Below, piece after piece: positions 44,955-54,832 of a stretch of 64,000 nucleotides of DNA. Where the stretch lies: NCBI GenBank assembly GCA_001896545.1, contig MPOT01000086.1, positions 41,839 to 105,838 of the forward strand, in the 5' to 3' direction. The notes below the pieces were generated by a model. It was given only the letters and a program-made list of their open reading frames with translations, did not search any database and was not told where the DNA came from. The DNA is from Tepidanaerobacter sp. EBM-38. GTDB lineage: Bacteria; Bacillota; Thermosediminibacteria; Thermosediminibacterales; Tepidanaerobacteraceae. A program made the position numbers and the translations under genes. Within the stretch, counting starts at the first letter, position 1. Each line of letters starts with the position of its first letter.

Positions 44955-47510
44955 GTGAAACTAACAAAAGAAATACTTGACAAAGTAAGGAATATTGAAG
45001 GCTTTCCATTAGGAAAGGATGAAGACATTATAGCACTTTCGGATCCGCCGTATTACACCGCATGCCCAAACCCGTTCATAGGTGAATTTATAGAAAAATA
45101 CGGAACTTCTTATGACGAGTCCACAGATGAATACAATGTGGAGCCATATACTGCTGATGTATCCGAAGGCAAGAACGACCCCATATACAACGCCCATTCC
45201 TATCATACTAAGGTGCCACATAAAGCCATCATGCGATATATTTTACACTACACAAAACCGGGTGATATAGTATTTGACGGCTTTTGCGGTACCGGCATGA
45301 CCGGAGTAGCTGCTGCAATGTGCGAGAATCCTGACGAGGATTTTAAAATAAAATTAGAACAAGAAGCCAGACAGGAAGGCAAAACCATAGAATGGGGAGC
45401 TAGAAGAGCAGTTCTATGCGACCTATCGCCGGCGGCTACCTTTATAGCATATAATTACAATACCCCAGTGGACGTGGAGGAATTTGAAAAGGAAGCTAAA
45501 AGGATATTACAAGAAGTGGAAGATGAATGCGGTTGGATGTATGAAACTAATCATACTATTAATGGTACATCCCAACTAAGCATTGACGGCAAACCCATGA
45601 AGGGACGGATAAACTATACGGTATGGTCTGATGTTTTTCTATGTCCTAATTGTATGGAAGAAATGATTTTTTGGAATATAGCGGTAAACAAAAAAACGGG
45701 CAAGGTCATGGATAAATTCCACTGTCCCCATTGCGGACTATTAACTGACAAGAGGAATGTGGAGAAGGCAAAAGTAACCATATATGATAAGGCATTAGGC
45801 AAGATGATAGAACAGGTAAAACAAGTGCCTGTAATGATAAACTATTCGGTTGGCCGCAAAAGATTTGAAAAGACTCCCGATGAGGAGGATTTGAAATTAC
45901 TCCAGAAGATTGAGGAGATGGATATACCTTATTGGTATCCTACGGACGAAATTAAAAAAGGCGATAAGACAGGAGAACCTCTGAGGATTGGGATAACACA
46001 TGCGCACCACTTTTATACAAAAAGAAATTTGTGGGTGTTGAGCGCGATATATCACGAAACAACAGAAGTTTGTAATGACAGAGCAAAAAGACACTTATCA
46101 TTTCTTTTTACATCAATATTCTCTAGAACCCATAAGATGAACCGATATATGCCCAATCATAATCGTCATGTAGGTCCCTTGGCTGGAACCTTATACATAC
46201 CATCCTTGCCGACTGAAATAAACCCAATAAATATATGGAAAGATAAAATTAACTCATTTCTTAGAGCAGAAAGTTTAACGTTAAACAACTTTATTACTAC
46301 TCAATCAACAGCAGATTTAAAAATCAATAATAATTCAATAGACTACATCTTCACCGATCCGCCCTTTGGAGCAAATCTCATGTATTCGGAGCTCAACTTT
46401 CTGTGGGAGGCATGGCTGAAAGTTTTTACAAATAACGAATCAGAAGCCGTAATAAACAAAACACAGGGAAAAGGTTTATTAGAATATCAACGAATCATGG
46501 AAAAATGTTTTAAAGAGATGTATCGAATTTTAAAGCCTGGCCGGTGGATGACAATCGAATTTCATAACACTAAAAACAGTGTATGGAATGTTATACAAGA
46601 AGCAACCCTTAAAGCAGGATTCATTATTGCGACTGTAAAAACACTGGATAAAAAAAAAGGTACTGTAAACCAAATGTCATATAGCATGACAGCAAAGCAA
46701 GACCTTATAATCTCTGCCTATAAACCCAAAGATCGTTTTGTGCAAGATTTTGTGCGGCAGGCAGGTACTGAAGAAGGTGTGTGGAATTTTGTACGCCAAC
46801 ACCTAGAGCGGCTGCCGGTGACGTTGGAAAGCGGCGGAAGACTTGATGTTATTCCGGAAAGGCAAAATTATCTGCTTTACGATAGCATGGTGGCATATCA
46901 TATTCAGCGTGGGGCGACAGTTCCAATGGGAGCAGCAGATTTTTATCAAGGGCTAAAGCAGCGGTTTCCAGAACGGGACGGTATGTATTTTTTACCGGAT
47001 CAGGTTAGTAAGTATGAGCAAAAGCGAATGGAATTGGAGTTAAATGAACAGGTATCTTTTCTGATTCTTGATGAGAAGACTGCAATTCAGTGGCTAAGAC
47101 AAGAACTTTCAAAGGGACCTAAGACCTATCAGGATATACAGCCTAAATTTTTACAAGAGCTCAAGCAATTACGTCATGAGAATATGCCGGAACTTGGCGA
47201 TTTACTGCAGGAAAGCTTTCTGCAGGATGAAAAGGGTCGCTGGTACGTGCCGGATACAAGTAAACAGTCAGACTTGGAAAAACTCCGGGAACGGCGGCTT
47301 TTAAAAGATTTTGAGGAATATAAGACTGGCCGTGGCAAGCTGCGCTACTTCAGGACTGAAGCCGTTCGGGCAGGGTTTAAGGACTGTTGGAGCAAAAAGG
47401 ATTATAATACCATTGTTAAAATAGGCGAGCGTCTGCCGGAATCTGTGTTGCAAGAAGACACTACCCTTCTGATGTACTACGATAACGCATTGACTAGACT
47501 GGGGGACTAG
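44955..47510 (+). CDS. pglX: BREX-associated DNA methyltransferase (PglX-like)
   Basis: This 851-residue enzyme should methylate host DNA to mark self. An N-terminal DPPYYTACPNPF (from residue 30) is followed by the SAM-binding motif VFDGFCGTGMTG (106-117), a zinc-ribbon insertion (CPNC near 229, CPHC near 256), and the catalytic TDPPFGAN around residue 468. The region after about 620 is a separate helical, probably specificity or partner-binding, domain. The permuted distance between SAM and catalytic motifs and the DPPF form suggest an adenine-N6 methylase. GGAGG precedes the ATG. Confidence 0.82.
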   Translation: MKLTKEILDKVRNIEGFPLGKDEDIIALSDPPYYTACPNPFIGEFIEKYGTSYDESTDEYNVEPYTADVSEGKNDPIYNAHSYHTKVPHKAIMRYILHYTKPGDIVFDGFCGTGMTGVAAAMCENPDEDFKIKLEQEARQEGKTIEWGARRAVLCDLSPAATFIAYNYNTPVDVEEFEKEAKRILQEVEDECGWMYETNHTINGTSQLSIDGKPMKGRINYTVWSDVFLCPNCMEEMIFWNIAVNKKTGKVMDKFHCPHCGLLTDKRNVEKAKVTIYDKALGKMIEQVKQVPVMINYSVGRKRFEKTPDEEDLKLLQKIEEMDIPYWYPTDEIKKGDKTGEPLRIGITHAHHFYTKRNLWVLSAIYHETTEVCNDRAKRHLSFLFTSIFSRTHKMNRYMPNHNRHVGPLAGTLYIPSLPTEINPINIWKDKINSFLRAESLTLNNFITTQSTADLKINNNSIDYIFTDPPFGANLMYSELNFLWEAWLKVFTNNESEAVINKTQGKGLLEYQRIMEKCFKEMYRILKPGRWMTIEFHNTKNSVWNVIQEATLKAGFIIATVKTLDKKKGTVNQMSYSMTAKQDLIISAYKPKDRFVQDFVRQAGTEEGVWNFVRQHLERLPVTLESGGRLDVIPERQNYLLYDSMVAYHIQRGATVPMGAADFYQGLKQRFPERDGMYFLPDQVSKYEQKRMELELNEQVSFLILDEKTAIQWLRQELSKGPKTYQDIQPKFLQELKQLRHENMPELGDLLQESFLQDEKGRWYVPDTSKQSDLEKLRERRLLKDFEEYKTGRGKLRYFRTEAVRAGFKDCWSKKDYNTIVKIGERLPESVLQEDTTLLMYYDNALTRLGD

Positions 47511-47522
47511 GAGGAGCTTCCT

Positions 47523-49442
47523 ATGAAATCAGCGGTTATTGCAAAACTTAAGCAAAGCCCTATACCATTCATATTGTTATATGATATTGATGATATTACT
47601 TCATCGGAAGATATCCTAACTTCTATTACCTCACAGGGCTTTCAATTAGTAAATTATGATGATTCCATTGCATTTAGGTATTTTTTCGAGAAAAACTTTC
47701 GAGAAAAACCCGATTGCAACGTGAAACTTGTACTTAAGGTGACAGGCTATCACAGCTATATACCATATGATATTGAAAGCAGTTTCTATAATATTACTCT
47801 TTCACTTAAGGAATTGTTTCCGGGCCTTTCTTATAGCATATTAAAGGAACTGGATAGTGAGCTTTATGATAGGCTGTATAGGGTATATAAGTATATGGGC
47901 CAAAACCTTAGCCAGCGGGAAACCCTAGACTTTATTTTAAAAAACCTTTTTGGCATATACCCTGAAACAATTAACAAATTTACAGACCTAATAAAGGCTT
48001 TGATTGATTTTTACTATGAAAATGATTCGCTGCCTCAAGTAGTTTCAGATTATCTTGCTGATTTACTAATGTGCAAGGAAGATTTTAAGGAATATCCGGT
48101 GAAAAAACTATTAGAGGGTGCCGACTCTTTCTTTGATTACCTGCAGGGACAGTGGAAAATCTTTGTAAAGGGTTTAACTAGCACTTTGCCTATAAAAAGT
48201 GCGGTGGACTTTTCTCATAAAGATATTAAAATATATTTGGGCAGTCTTTTTGATGAAGGCTATCTAACTCCTGTCCGAAGTGATAACATTGACAACGTGC
48301 CTTTGTGGGTGCACCGAGGAATACTGATAGATGAACTTGGCCAACTTAAGGCAAATTATAATAATTTATTGGATCGCCTTTATGATACACTTGATAATAT
48401 AACTTCTTATAAAGACTGGTTACAAGCAGCAAAAGATTGGGCTGAAATATTGGTTATTTACAATGATGAACGAATCCAAGGAAGGCTTGATGAGAAGGCT
48501 TTCATATCGATTTCCGATATGCTAAACAGCAGGTTTCGCACTTGGCTTTTTGACAACTATAATCTATTACCATCATTGTCTTATGCCCGTGCTCCAGTTA
48601 TGGTTCATCACATCCCTTGGTATATTAACTACAGAATGGGAAAAGATGCTACGCAAAAAGCTGCTCTTATTGTAGTTGATGGTATGGCGCTTGACGACTG
48701 GCTTATCATTAGCCGGTATTTGAATCGGAATTCGAGTTGCCGCTTTGAAGAAAAACTTTGTTTTGCTTGGATTCCTACGATTACTTCGATATCCAGGCAA
48801 GCGATATTCTCCGGGCAAATTCCTAGGTATTTCGGCAAAACTATTTTCAGCACTAGTGAAGATGAACGTCATTGGAAGAAATTTTGGGCAGAGCGTGGTA
48901 TTAGACCTGATGCTATTTATTACATGCGAGGCATAAAACATTTTAACGAAAATGGATTAAGAGATATCGTTGAAAACCCTAAATCTAAGATGCTAGGCTT
49001 GGTTGTAAATATGATAGATGATATGGTTCATGGTCAACAAATGCTTCGAGCAGGACTGCATCAAAATCTTCGGCTTTGGATGGAAAAAGAAGGTTTTAAA
49101 AAATTCCTGCAGACTCTTTTAGAACGGAATTTTGATGTTTACATTACGTCAGACCACGGTCATGTTAGCAGTGTGGGTCAGGGCAACCTTCGGGAAGGCT
49201 TGGCGGTGGATAGGGCCGCTGACAGGGTAAGGATTTATGAACAGGGGAAGAATTATGAAACGGCTTTAAAAAGGTACAAGGCATACAAATGGGCAGGTTA
49301 CGGTCTTCCTGAGGAGTATAACTATATTATCAGTGACGGATGTTACTCTTACGGCAAGGATAATGAAAAAAATCTTACTCATGGCGGTATTTCTATCGAA
49401 GAAGTAGTCGTACCATTTATCCATATAAGGAAGGAAGAATAA
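47523..49442 (+). CDS. pglZ: BREX phosphatase-like protein PglZ
   Basis: This 639-residue protein carries the PglZ alkaline-phosphatase-fold domain in its C-terminal half: AALIVVDGMALDDW (Asp385), TITSISRQAIFSGQIPRYF, NMIDDMVHG and the metal-binding SDHGHVSS (Asp544, His545, His547). The N-terminal 370 residues are helical and unique to the family. PglZ is the hallmark component of all BREX systems. Gene spacing of 12 and 3 bases to its neighbours confirms the operon. Confidence 0.88.
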   Translation: MKSAVIAKLKQSPIPFILLYDIDDITSSEDILTSITSQGFQLVNYDDSIAFRYFFEKNFREKPDCNVKLVLKVTGYHSYIPYDIESSFYNITLSLKELFPGLSYSILKELDSELYDRLYRVYKYMGQNLSQRETLDFILKNLFGIYPETINKFTDLIKALIDFYYENDSLPQVVSDYLADLLMCKEDFKEYPVKKLLEGADSFFDYLQGQWKIFVKGLTSTLPIKSAVDFSHKDIKIYLGSLFDEGYLTPVRSDNIDNVPLWVHRGILIDELGQLKANYNNLLDRLYDTLDNITSYKDWLQAAKDWAEILVIYNDERIQGRLDEKAFISISDMLNSRFRTWLFDNYNLLPSLSYARAPVMVHHIPWYINYRMGKDATQKAALIVVDGMALDDWLIISRYLNRNSSCRFEEKLCFAWIPTITSISRQAIFSGQIPRYFGKTIFSTSEDERHWKKFWAERGIRPDAIYYMRGIKHFNENGLRDIVENPKSKMLGLVVNMIDDMVHGQQMLRAGLHQNLRLWMEKEGFKKFLQTLLERNFDVYITSDHGHVSSVGQGNLREGLAVDRAADRVRIYEQGKNYETALKRYKAYKWAGYGLPEEYNYIISDGCYSYGKDNEKNLTHGGISIEEVVVPFIHIRKEE

Positions 49443-49445
49443 ATC

Positions 49446-50153
49446 ATGCGAATAGTTGGTCTTGACAGATTTTTAAAAGGTGAGTGGCTAGATAAGACGA
49501 TGGAGATTGCAAGTAATGAAAGTGATATTAGTTTAATAAGAGAGACCTTGGAAGAATACTTAAAACAAGAAATCCCCGGCGATATTACAAGGCGAAAAGC
49601 CAGAGATAAGCTGATGGCTATATGGGTAAATATCCCAGAGGAATTAGAATGGATAAAAAGTGAGGCAATTATACTTTCAAATGAAGTCTTTAATCAAGAG
49701 CGATTGTTGCTTCACTGGACAATGATGTTTGCGGTCTATCCTATTTTTAGGGATATATCTACAATTATAGGTGCTATTACTGATTTTCAAGATGATGTCA
49801 CTTTGTCGTTGGTGGAAAAGCGCATTTATGAAATTTGGGGAGAGCGCAGCACTGTAAAGTATGCAGTGCAGAAAATCATGAGTTCAATGGTTGATTGGCA
49901 GGTTTTAGAGCGAAGGGGCAGTGGTAAATTTAAGAAGAAGCCACCTATAAAAATAGAAAATACCTCGCTAAAACTTCTTTATTTAAAAGCTTATCTTTCA
50001 GTGAATAACAAAGATTATATAGAATTTTTCAAAGCAAATAATATAAAGAGTGTCTTTCCCTTTGAAATCCAATACAAAATGGAAGATTTTGCATTATCTG
50101 ATGAATTTGCTTTAGTTAAAATGGGAAGTGATGTGGCCATTTCCCTAGCATAG
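49446..50153 (+). CDS. BREX small helical protein, BrxA-like
   Basis: A 235-residue soluble, helix-rich protein with LLLHWTMMFAVYPIFRDISTIIGAI and WGERSTVKYAVQKIMSSMVDW, a pattern I associate with BrxA (DUF1819-type, NusB-like DNA-binding) proteins. Three bases separate it from pglZ. Assignment rests on position and general pattern, so it is tentative; the protein is clearly part of the defence operon. Confidence 0.55.
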   Translation: MRIVGLDRFLKGEWLDKTMEIASNESDISLIRETLEEYLKQEIPGDITRRKARDKLMAIWVNIPEELEWIKSEAIILSNEVFNQERLLLHWTMMFAVYPIFRDISTIIGAITDFQDDVTLSLVEKRIYEIWGERSTVKYAVQKIMSSMVDWQVLERRGSGKFKKKPPIKIENTSLKLLYLKAYLSVNNKDYIEFFKANNIKSVFPFEIQYKMEDFALSDEFALVKMGSDVAISLA

Positions 50154-50217
50154 AATTAATTTTCTTGCTAAATTAAAACATTTATTGCCCAGTTATTTTA
50201 TTTGGGGGGATGATAGC

Positions 50218-50571
50218 ATGAAACCAATTTATGTGGCGATAGTAGGGCTAAATCATTATTTTGGGTCAAGGATATTTAAACCGGGACAATTCTTGCGACT
50301 TGTTAAGGATTTTGAAAATGACTATGACGGAGAAGCAATTATGGCGCTGTTAGACCCAGTCGGCATAGTGGGCTATGTGGCTAACAGCGTTCATACCGTC
50401 CCGTTGGGATGCTATAGTGCCGGTAGGGCATATGACACATTTGGCACCACTACATATGCAGTGGTGCGATTTGTAACAAAGGATGTAGTCATTGCAGAAA
50501 TTATTGACAAGATACAAATTGAGATTTATATAGAAGAGGGAATGTCAACATCTAACGAGATAGAGGAATGA
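50218..50571 (+). CDS. Stand-alone HIRAN-domain protein
   Basis: This 117-residue protein is almost wholly a HIRAN domain: IVGLNHYFGSRIFKPGQFLRLVKD, then NDYDGEAIMALL and the IGYVAN-like VGIVGYVANSVHTV. HIRAN domains recognise DNA ends or stalled forks and are usually fused to SWI2/SNF2-type helicases. ATG 50218 follows a GGGGGG ribosome-binding site; codons upstream are non-coding. It is 64 bases from the previous gene on the same strand and may replace functions of the missing BREX helicase. Confidence 0.75.
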   Translation: MKPIYVAIVGLNHYFGSRIFKPGQFLRLVKDFENDYDGEAIMALLDPVGIVGYVANSVHTVPLGCYSAGRAYDTFGTTTYAVVRFVTKDVVIAEIIDKIQIEIYIEEGMSTSNEIEE

Positions 50572-50666
50572 AATATTAGTTTAGTAAAATACGCTGCCTA
50601 TATTATCGCGAGATTACAAAATGTGGCAGAATGTGAATAATAACAACTGTGAAAGTAGGACACATA

Positions 50667-53405
50667 ATGAAACGTTATCAGAAGGTTTATGAAACAGTAA
50701 AATTACTGTGTGCACAGCAGCTTGAGCAAACTGGAGAGATTAAAGGAGTTTATGCAAAAGAAGTTGCTGAGATTTTAGATATCTATCGCTCAAATGCTTC
50801 TGGTGATTTAAACCGTCTGGTAAGAGAAGGCAAATTAAAAAAAATTACTGGGAAACCGGTGCTTTATAAAGTAAGTGTGGACAATACTGATACAGTAAAA
50901 GTGCATGAAACGTCAGAGAAATTTAACAGCGCATTGGAACAAAATATAATGGATAAAATCATTGGGGCAAGTGACAGCCTCAAGACTGCTATCCTCCAAG
51001 CCAAAGCAGCCATTATGTATCCTCCCATAGGTCTTCATACTTTACTTCTGGGAGAAACGGGCACGGGCAAATCCATGTTTGCCGAAGTTATGTTTAAGTA
51101 TGCCAAAGAAATCGGAGTATTTGACGATAAGGCTCCTTTTATTTCATTTAACTGTGCCGACTATGCTCACAATCCACAACTGCTTATATCGCAATTATTC
51201 GGAGTGAAAAAGGGAACATATACGGGAGCTGACAAGGATAGGGTAGGCCTGGTCGGCAAGGCTGACGGAGGTATTCTTTTCCTTGACGAAGTTCACCGAT
51301 TACCCCCTGAAGGCCAAGAAATGCTGTTTTATCTTATAGATAAAGGGCTATACAGAAGGCTTGGCGAAATAGATACAGCACATAAAGCACAAATTCTTAT
51401 AATATGCGCTACTACAGAAAATCCTGAATCTGCGCTTCTTGCAACCTTTATGCGGCGCATACCTATGGTAATAAAACTTCCGCCGCTTAGAAAACGAACA
51501 TTTAACGAGCGGTTGCAGTTGATAAAAGCTTTTTTTAAGGCAGAGTCCGGATACTTAAAGACCGATATACATGTTCCTGCAAATTCAATTAAAGCTTTGA
51601 TGCTGTATGATTGTCCAAATAACATCGGACAGCTCAAGAGTGATATAAAATTAAGCTGTGCAAAAGCCTTCATTCACTATATCTCCGGTAAAGAAAATAA
51701 TCTGTACATTCGCAGCGAAGACCTGCCTGAGTATGTAAGAAATGGATTATTACATTACAAAGAATATAGAGATAAACTGGAAAAACTTGAATTAGATAGT
51801 GAAATGATTTTTGATGCTAGTGAAGATAAGTCTGAGACCCATGAAACGACAGATACGTTTAATATCTACGAAGCCATTGAGGAAAAAAGGAGTCTTTTAA
51901 AGAAGAATGGGTTAGCTGAAAAAGACATTGATTTAATATTATATCTTGATATAGAAACTGTTATAAAGAAATATATGTCAAAGCTTAATGAACAAAATAT
52001 GGAGCAGCTTTACAAGGTGGTTGATAAAAAAGTTGTAGAAGTGGCAAGGACTTTTATGGACTATGCCTCAAATAGATTGGGCAAAAATTTCAGCGACAGG
52101 GTTTTGTATGGCATATCAATGCACGTTTCCAGCACTATGGAAAGAATTAAAGCCGGCAAGTCGATTTTAAATCCGCATACTGAAGAAATCAAGAAGTCTT
52201 ATCCCGCAGAGTTTAATGCCGCATCTAAAATGCCAGAGTTGATAAAAGAAAACTTTGGGATTGATGTACCGCAAGATGAAATTGGATTTATAACTATGTT
52301 TTTAATAGCAGAGGATTACACGAAAAAAAAGGATTTATCAAGAGTAGGCGTTTTAGTTGCAATGCACGGGGAAAGTACAGCTACTTCAATGGTTGACGTA
52401 GCGGCAAAACTGTTGGGAGAAGGGCATGCCGTAGGATACAACATGCCCCTTGATAAAAAACCGGAGACTTCTCTTGAGGAACTTACGCAACTCGCCGCAA
52501 AAATCGATGAGGGCAAAGGCGTAATTATCTTGGTAGATATGGGGTCCTTGGTATTTTTTGGCGATATAATACACGAGCGAACGGGTATACCCATAAAAAC
52601 CGTAGAAATGGTAAGCACACCAATGGTACTGGAAGCTTCAAGAAAAGCGGCTATGATGTCAAGCCTTGACGAAGTATACGATGCGGTTGTAAATTTAAGC
52701 CCATATATTGGGCGCCTTTATTCTAACAGTATTGATTATAGTAATGGCATAAAAGATGATATAATCGTAACTGCATGTTTTACAGGTGAAGGTGCGGCTT
52801 TAAAAATGAAAGGAATGGTAGAAGAAATAATAGAAAAAACCGGCTGTGAGGCAGTAGATGTAATTCCTATAGATATCGCATCAATCGAAGAATATAATAG
52901 GAAAATTTCTCAGATAAAGCAAGAAAAAAACATTATAGCAGTTATAAGCTCGGTAAAACCCCAAGATAAAACCCTAACATATTTTTCGCCGAAGGATCTT
53001 ATTAAAGGTAAGTTCAAAAGCTTCGTATATTCCAAACAACATGATAAGAATATCGAACTCTTAGACCAAATGCGAGAAGTAATAAGAGAAAATTCTAATA
53101 TTGATGCTGAAAAATATATAGATGAATTTATTGCTTTTTATAAAAATCTAAAAGCTCATAATATAAACCTAAATGAAGATATGCTGGTAGGATTTGTTCT
53201 GCACATTGCATGTGCTATAGAAAAAATTCAAACAGGAAACTTTAAACACCGAACTGATTACAGCCAAACTGATTTTTTGAAAAAAGAATACGAAGAGGAT
53301 TTTGATATAATCAAGTCAGCCTTAGAATCTATGGAGAAATCCTTTGATATCAAATTTCCGGATGAGATATATGCAAATTTGGTAAAGGTTATTCATTTTT
53401 TGTGA
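50667..53405 (+). CDS. Sigma-54-dependent PTS transcriptional activator, LevR type
   Basis: The 912 residues contain an N-terminal winged helix, an AAA+ sigma-54 interaction domain (Walker A GETGTGKSMF near 129, the sigma-54 contact loop GTYTGA near 183 in place of GAFTGA, Walker B GGILFLDEVH), a PRD with the His of YGISMHVS, an EIIA-Man-like domain (VGVLVAMHGESTATSM, from about 559), an EIIB-like segment (VTACFTGEGAALKMK) and a second PRD (VGFVLHIACAIEKIQ). PTS phosphorylation controls such activators. It converges on a PTS operon with a -24/-12 promoter, its likely target. ATG 50667 follows AGGA. Confidence 0.92.
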   Translation: MKRYQKVYETVKLLCAQQLEQTGEIKGVYAKEVAEILDIYRSNASGDLNRLVREGKLKKITGKPVLYKVSVDNTDTVKVHETSEKFNSALEQNIMDKIIGASDSLKTAILQAKAAIMYPPIGLHTLLLGETGTGKSMFAEVMFKYAKEIGVFDDKAPFISFNCADYAHNPQLLISQLFGVKKGTYTGADKDRVGLVGKADGGILFLDEVHRLPPEGQEMLFYLIDKGLYRRLGEIDTAHKAQILIICATTENPESALLATFMRRIPMVIKLPPLRKRTFNERLQLIKAFFKAESGYLKTDIHVPANSIKALMLYDCPNNIGQLKSDIKLSCAKAFIHYISGKENNLYIRSEDLPEYVRNGLLHYKEYRDKLEKLELDSEMIFDASEDKSETHETTDTFNIYEAIEEKRSLLKKNGLAEKDIDLILYLDIETVIKKYMSKLNEQNMEQLYKVVDKKVVEVARTFMDYASNRLGKNFSDRVLYGISMHVSSTMERIKAGKSILNPHTEEIKKSYPAEFNAASKMPELIKENFGIDVPQDEIGFITMFLIAEDYTKKKDLSRVGVLVAMHGESTATSMVDVAAKLLGEGHAVGYNMPLDKKPETSLEELTQLAAKIDEGKGVIILVDMGSLVFFGDIIHERTGIPIKTVEMVSTPMVLEASRKAAMMSSLDEVYDAVVNLSPYIGRLYSNSIDYSNGIKDDIIVTACFTGEGAALKMKGMVEEIIEKTGCEAVDVIPIDIASIEEYNRKISQIKQEKNIIAVISSVKPQDKTLTYFSPKDLIKGKFKSFVYSKQHDKNIELLDQMREVIRENSNIDAEKYIDEFIAFYKNLKAHNINLNEDMLVGFVLHIACAIEKIQTGNFKHRTDYSQTDFLKKEYEEDFDIIKSALESMEKSFDIKFPDEIYANLVKVIHFL

Positions 53406-53456
53406 TGATACTTGTGCTGTAATAAATGGTCATATAATAAATAAAAATATACAGTT

Positions 53457-53500
53457 TTAAAAAAAGTATCGCAAAACACCTTTGAAGTTTTGCGATACTT
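53457..53500 (-). terminator. Terminator of the PTS operon
   Basis: AAGTATCGCAAAAC and GTTTTGCGATACTT form a 14-bp perfect stem, followed on the minus strand by seven T. It may also serve the convergent LevR-type gene. Confidence 0.88.
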
Positions 53501-53511
53501 GCATTTAAAAT

Positions 53512-54468
53512 CTATTTTCTTAACGAATAAGCCATCCTGCGATATGTGTGTCTTTTTCCTCTTATTGCAATAGAAAGTGCTGCTATATTTTCCGGTAAAG
53601 CAATACCGCCATAACCTGCATCACCGATGTGTTGAATATCTGCTCCTGCCATTTTTGACATTAAGGCCATATCTTGTATCACGTTTAAATTCGCACCTTC
53701 TTGCGAAGTTCCTATGGCAGTTAAAGCCATTTTTCCAGTTTCGTGAATTGCGCTTATTTGACGGCGGCATAGTTCAAAATCCAATCCGGGTATCGTTCCC
53801 GGTGCTCCTATTAAAATAATATCTGCACCTGCCTTAGAAAAGTCTTGGAGCACTTTTGGATCGTAAATATTATCACTCCCTGCACCATGCATCTTTCCTG
53901 CGATTATTATAGCCTTATCACCTAAAATATCCGCAGCTTCTTTTATGCCGTTTAAGATATCCTCATTTGTAATTCCTGTTTTGGGATTTCCGGTTATGAC
54001 TATGTAGTCAAAACCCAATGCTGACGCTTTCTCCAATTTTTTTTTGTTTAGTTTTCTGCCCTCGCAATAATTAATATTTTTTGGAATCGGCTCCATGTTT
54101 ACACCCAGCAATCTTCCAACTACATTTTTTGTTTTGCGTATATAATCCCTATCAGCAGAATTTCTATGAAGGATTTTTTGAATTTCAGCAGATTTATTTA
54201 CCATATCAGATGCATCTGATATTGCCAAGTCTTTATCATCTATACCGAAGATGAATGGTGCGTCAAAATCGAATAAATTCAGTGTAATCATATCTGCGCC
54301 AAAGGCGGCAGCAAGTTCCGGATTGCTTACACCGTATATTATAGGTTGTTTTGCTACATCAGTTTCTGCCATCACGGTTCTGCCTTCTGATGAGCTTATT
54401 GATAAAAGCAAATCTTTTTTTGAGATATTCATTATATCTTCAAAGTTCAATTCAAATGTTCTTTTCAA
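53512..54468 (-). CDS. Uncharacterised TIM-barrel-like protein of the PTS operon
   Basis: This 318-residue protein starts at TTG 54468 with GGAGTGG seven bases upstream; the frame runs 76 codons further but would overlap the IIA gene. Repeated strand ends such as ADMITLNLFDFDAP, FDYIVITGNPKTGI, AIIIAGKMHGAGSD and GADIILIGAPGTIPG, and the final DIQHIGDAGYGGIALPENI, suggest a (beta/alpha)8 barrel. It resembles a family found in Lac-type PTS operons and annotated as DUF7916 or PEP-phosphonomutase-like. The reaction is unknown; a sugar-phosphate or phosphonate substrate is a guess from context. Confidence 0.65.
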   Translation of the reverse strand: MKRTFELNFEDIMNISKKDLLLSISSSEGRTVMAETDVAKQPIIYGVSNPELAAAFGADMITLNLFDFDAPFIFGIDDKDLAISDASDMVNKSAEIQKILHRNSADRDYIRKTKNVVGRLLGVNMEPIPKNINYCEGRKLNKKKLEKASALGFDYIVITGNPKTGITNEDILNGIKEAADILGDKAIIIAGKMHGAGSDNIYDPKVLQDFSKAGADIILIGAPGTIPGLDFELCRRQISAIHETGKMALTAIGTSQEGANLNVIQDMALMSKMAGADIQHIGDAGYGGIALPENIAALSIAIRGKRHTYRRMAYSLRK

Positions 54469-54490
54469 ATAAACCACTCCAAAATATTTT

Positions 54491-54817
54491 TTAATTAATA
54501 TGCTCTTCGTTTTGAAAAACCTTCTCGTATAGTTCGATAAATTCTTCGATAAGGTCTTTTGCCAGCATGGCCGCCATAAGATGATCTTGAGCATGAATAA
54601 GTAACAGACTAATTTCGTGTTTTTCGCCTGCGGCTTCTTTATGCAGCATGTTGCTTTGAATTTTGTGTGCATTAAGCAGTTCTTCTTTAGTTTCATTTAT
54701 CTTTTTGTGAGCTTCGCCTAAATTGCCTTCCTTTGCAAGACGCAATGCTTCAAAGCAGAGACTACGGGCATTTCCAGCATGAGCTATAATTGATAATATG
54801 ATTTTTTCACAATCCAT
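54491..54817 (-). CDS. PTS Lac/cellobiose-family IIA component
   Basis: This 108-residue all-helical phosphocarrier receives phosphate from HPr and passes it to IIB. The active-site motif HAQDHLM lies at 75-81. The N-terminal AHAGNARSLCFEALRLAKEG is typical of the Lac/chitobiose class. It follows the IIB gene after 15 bases. Confidence 0.92.
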   Translation of the reverse strand: MDCEKIILSIIAHAGNARSLCFEALRLAKEGNLGEAHKKINETKEELLNAHKIQSNMLHKEAAGEKHEISLLLIHAQDHLMAAMLAKDLIEEFIELYEKVFQNEEHIN

Positions 54818-54832
54818 TCTTAAGACCCCTTT

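Noticed and set aside
54469..54696. Upstream extension of the TIM-barrel gene by 76 codons
   Set aside because: It overlaps most of the IIA gene in another frame, has no ribosome-binding site and reads as low-complexity basic sequence.
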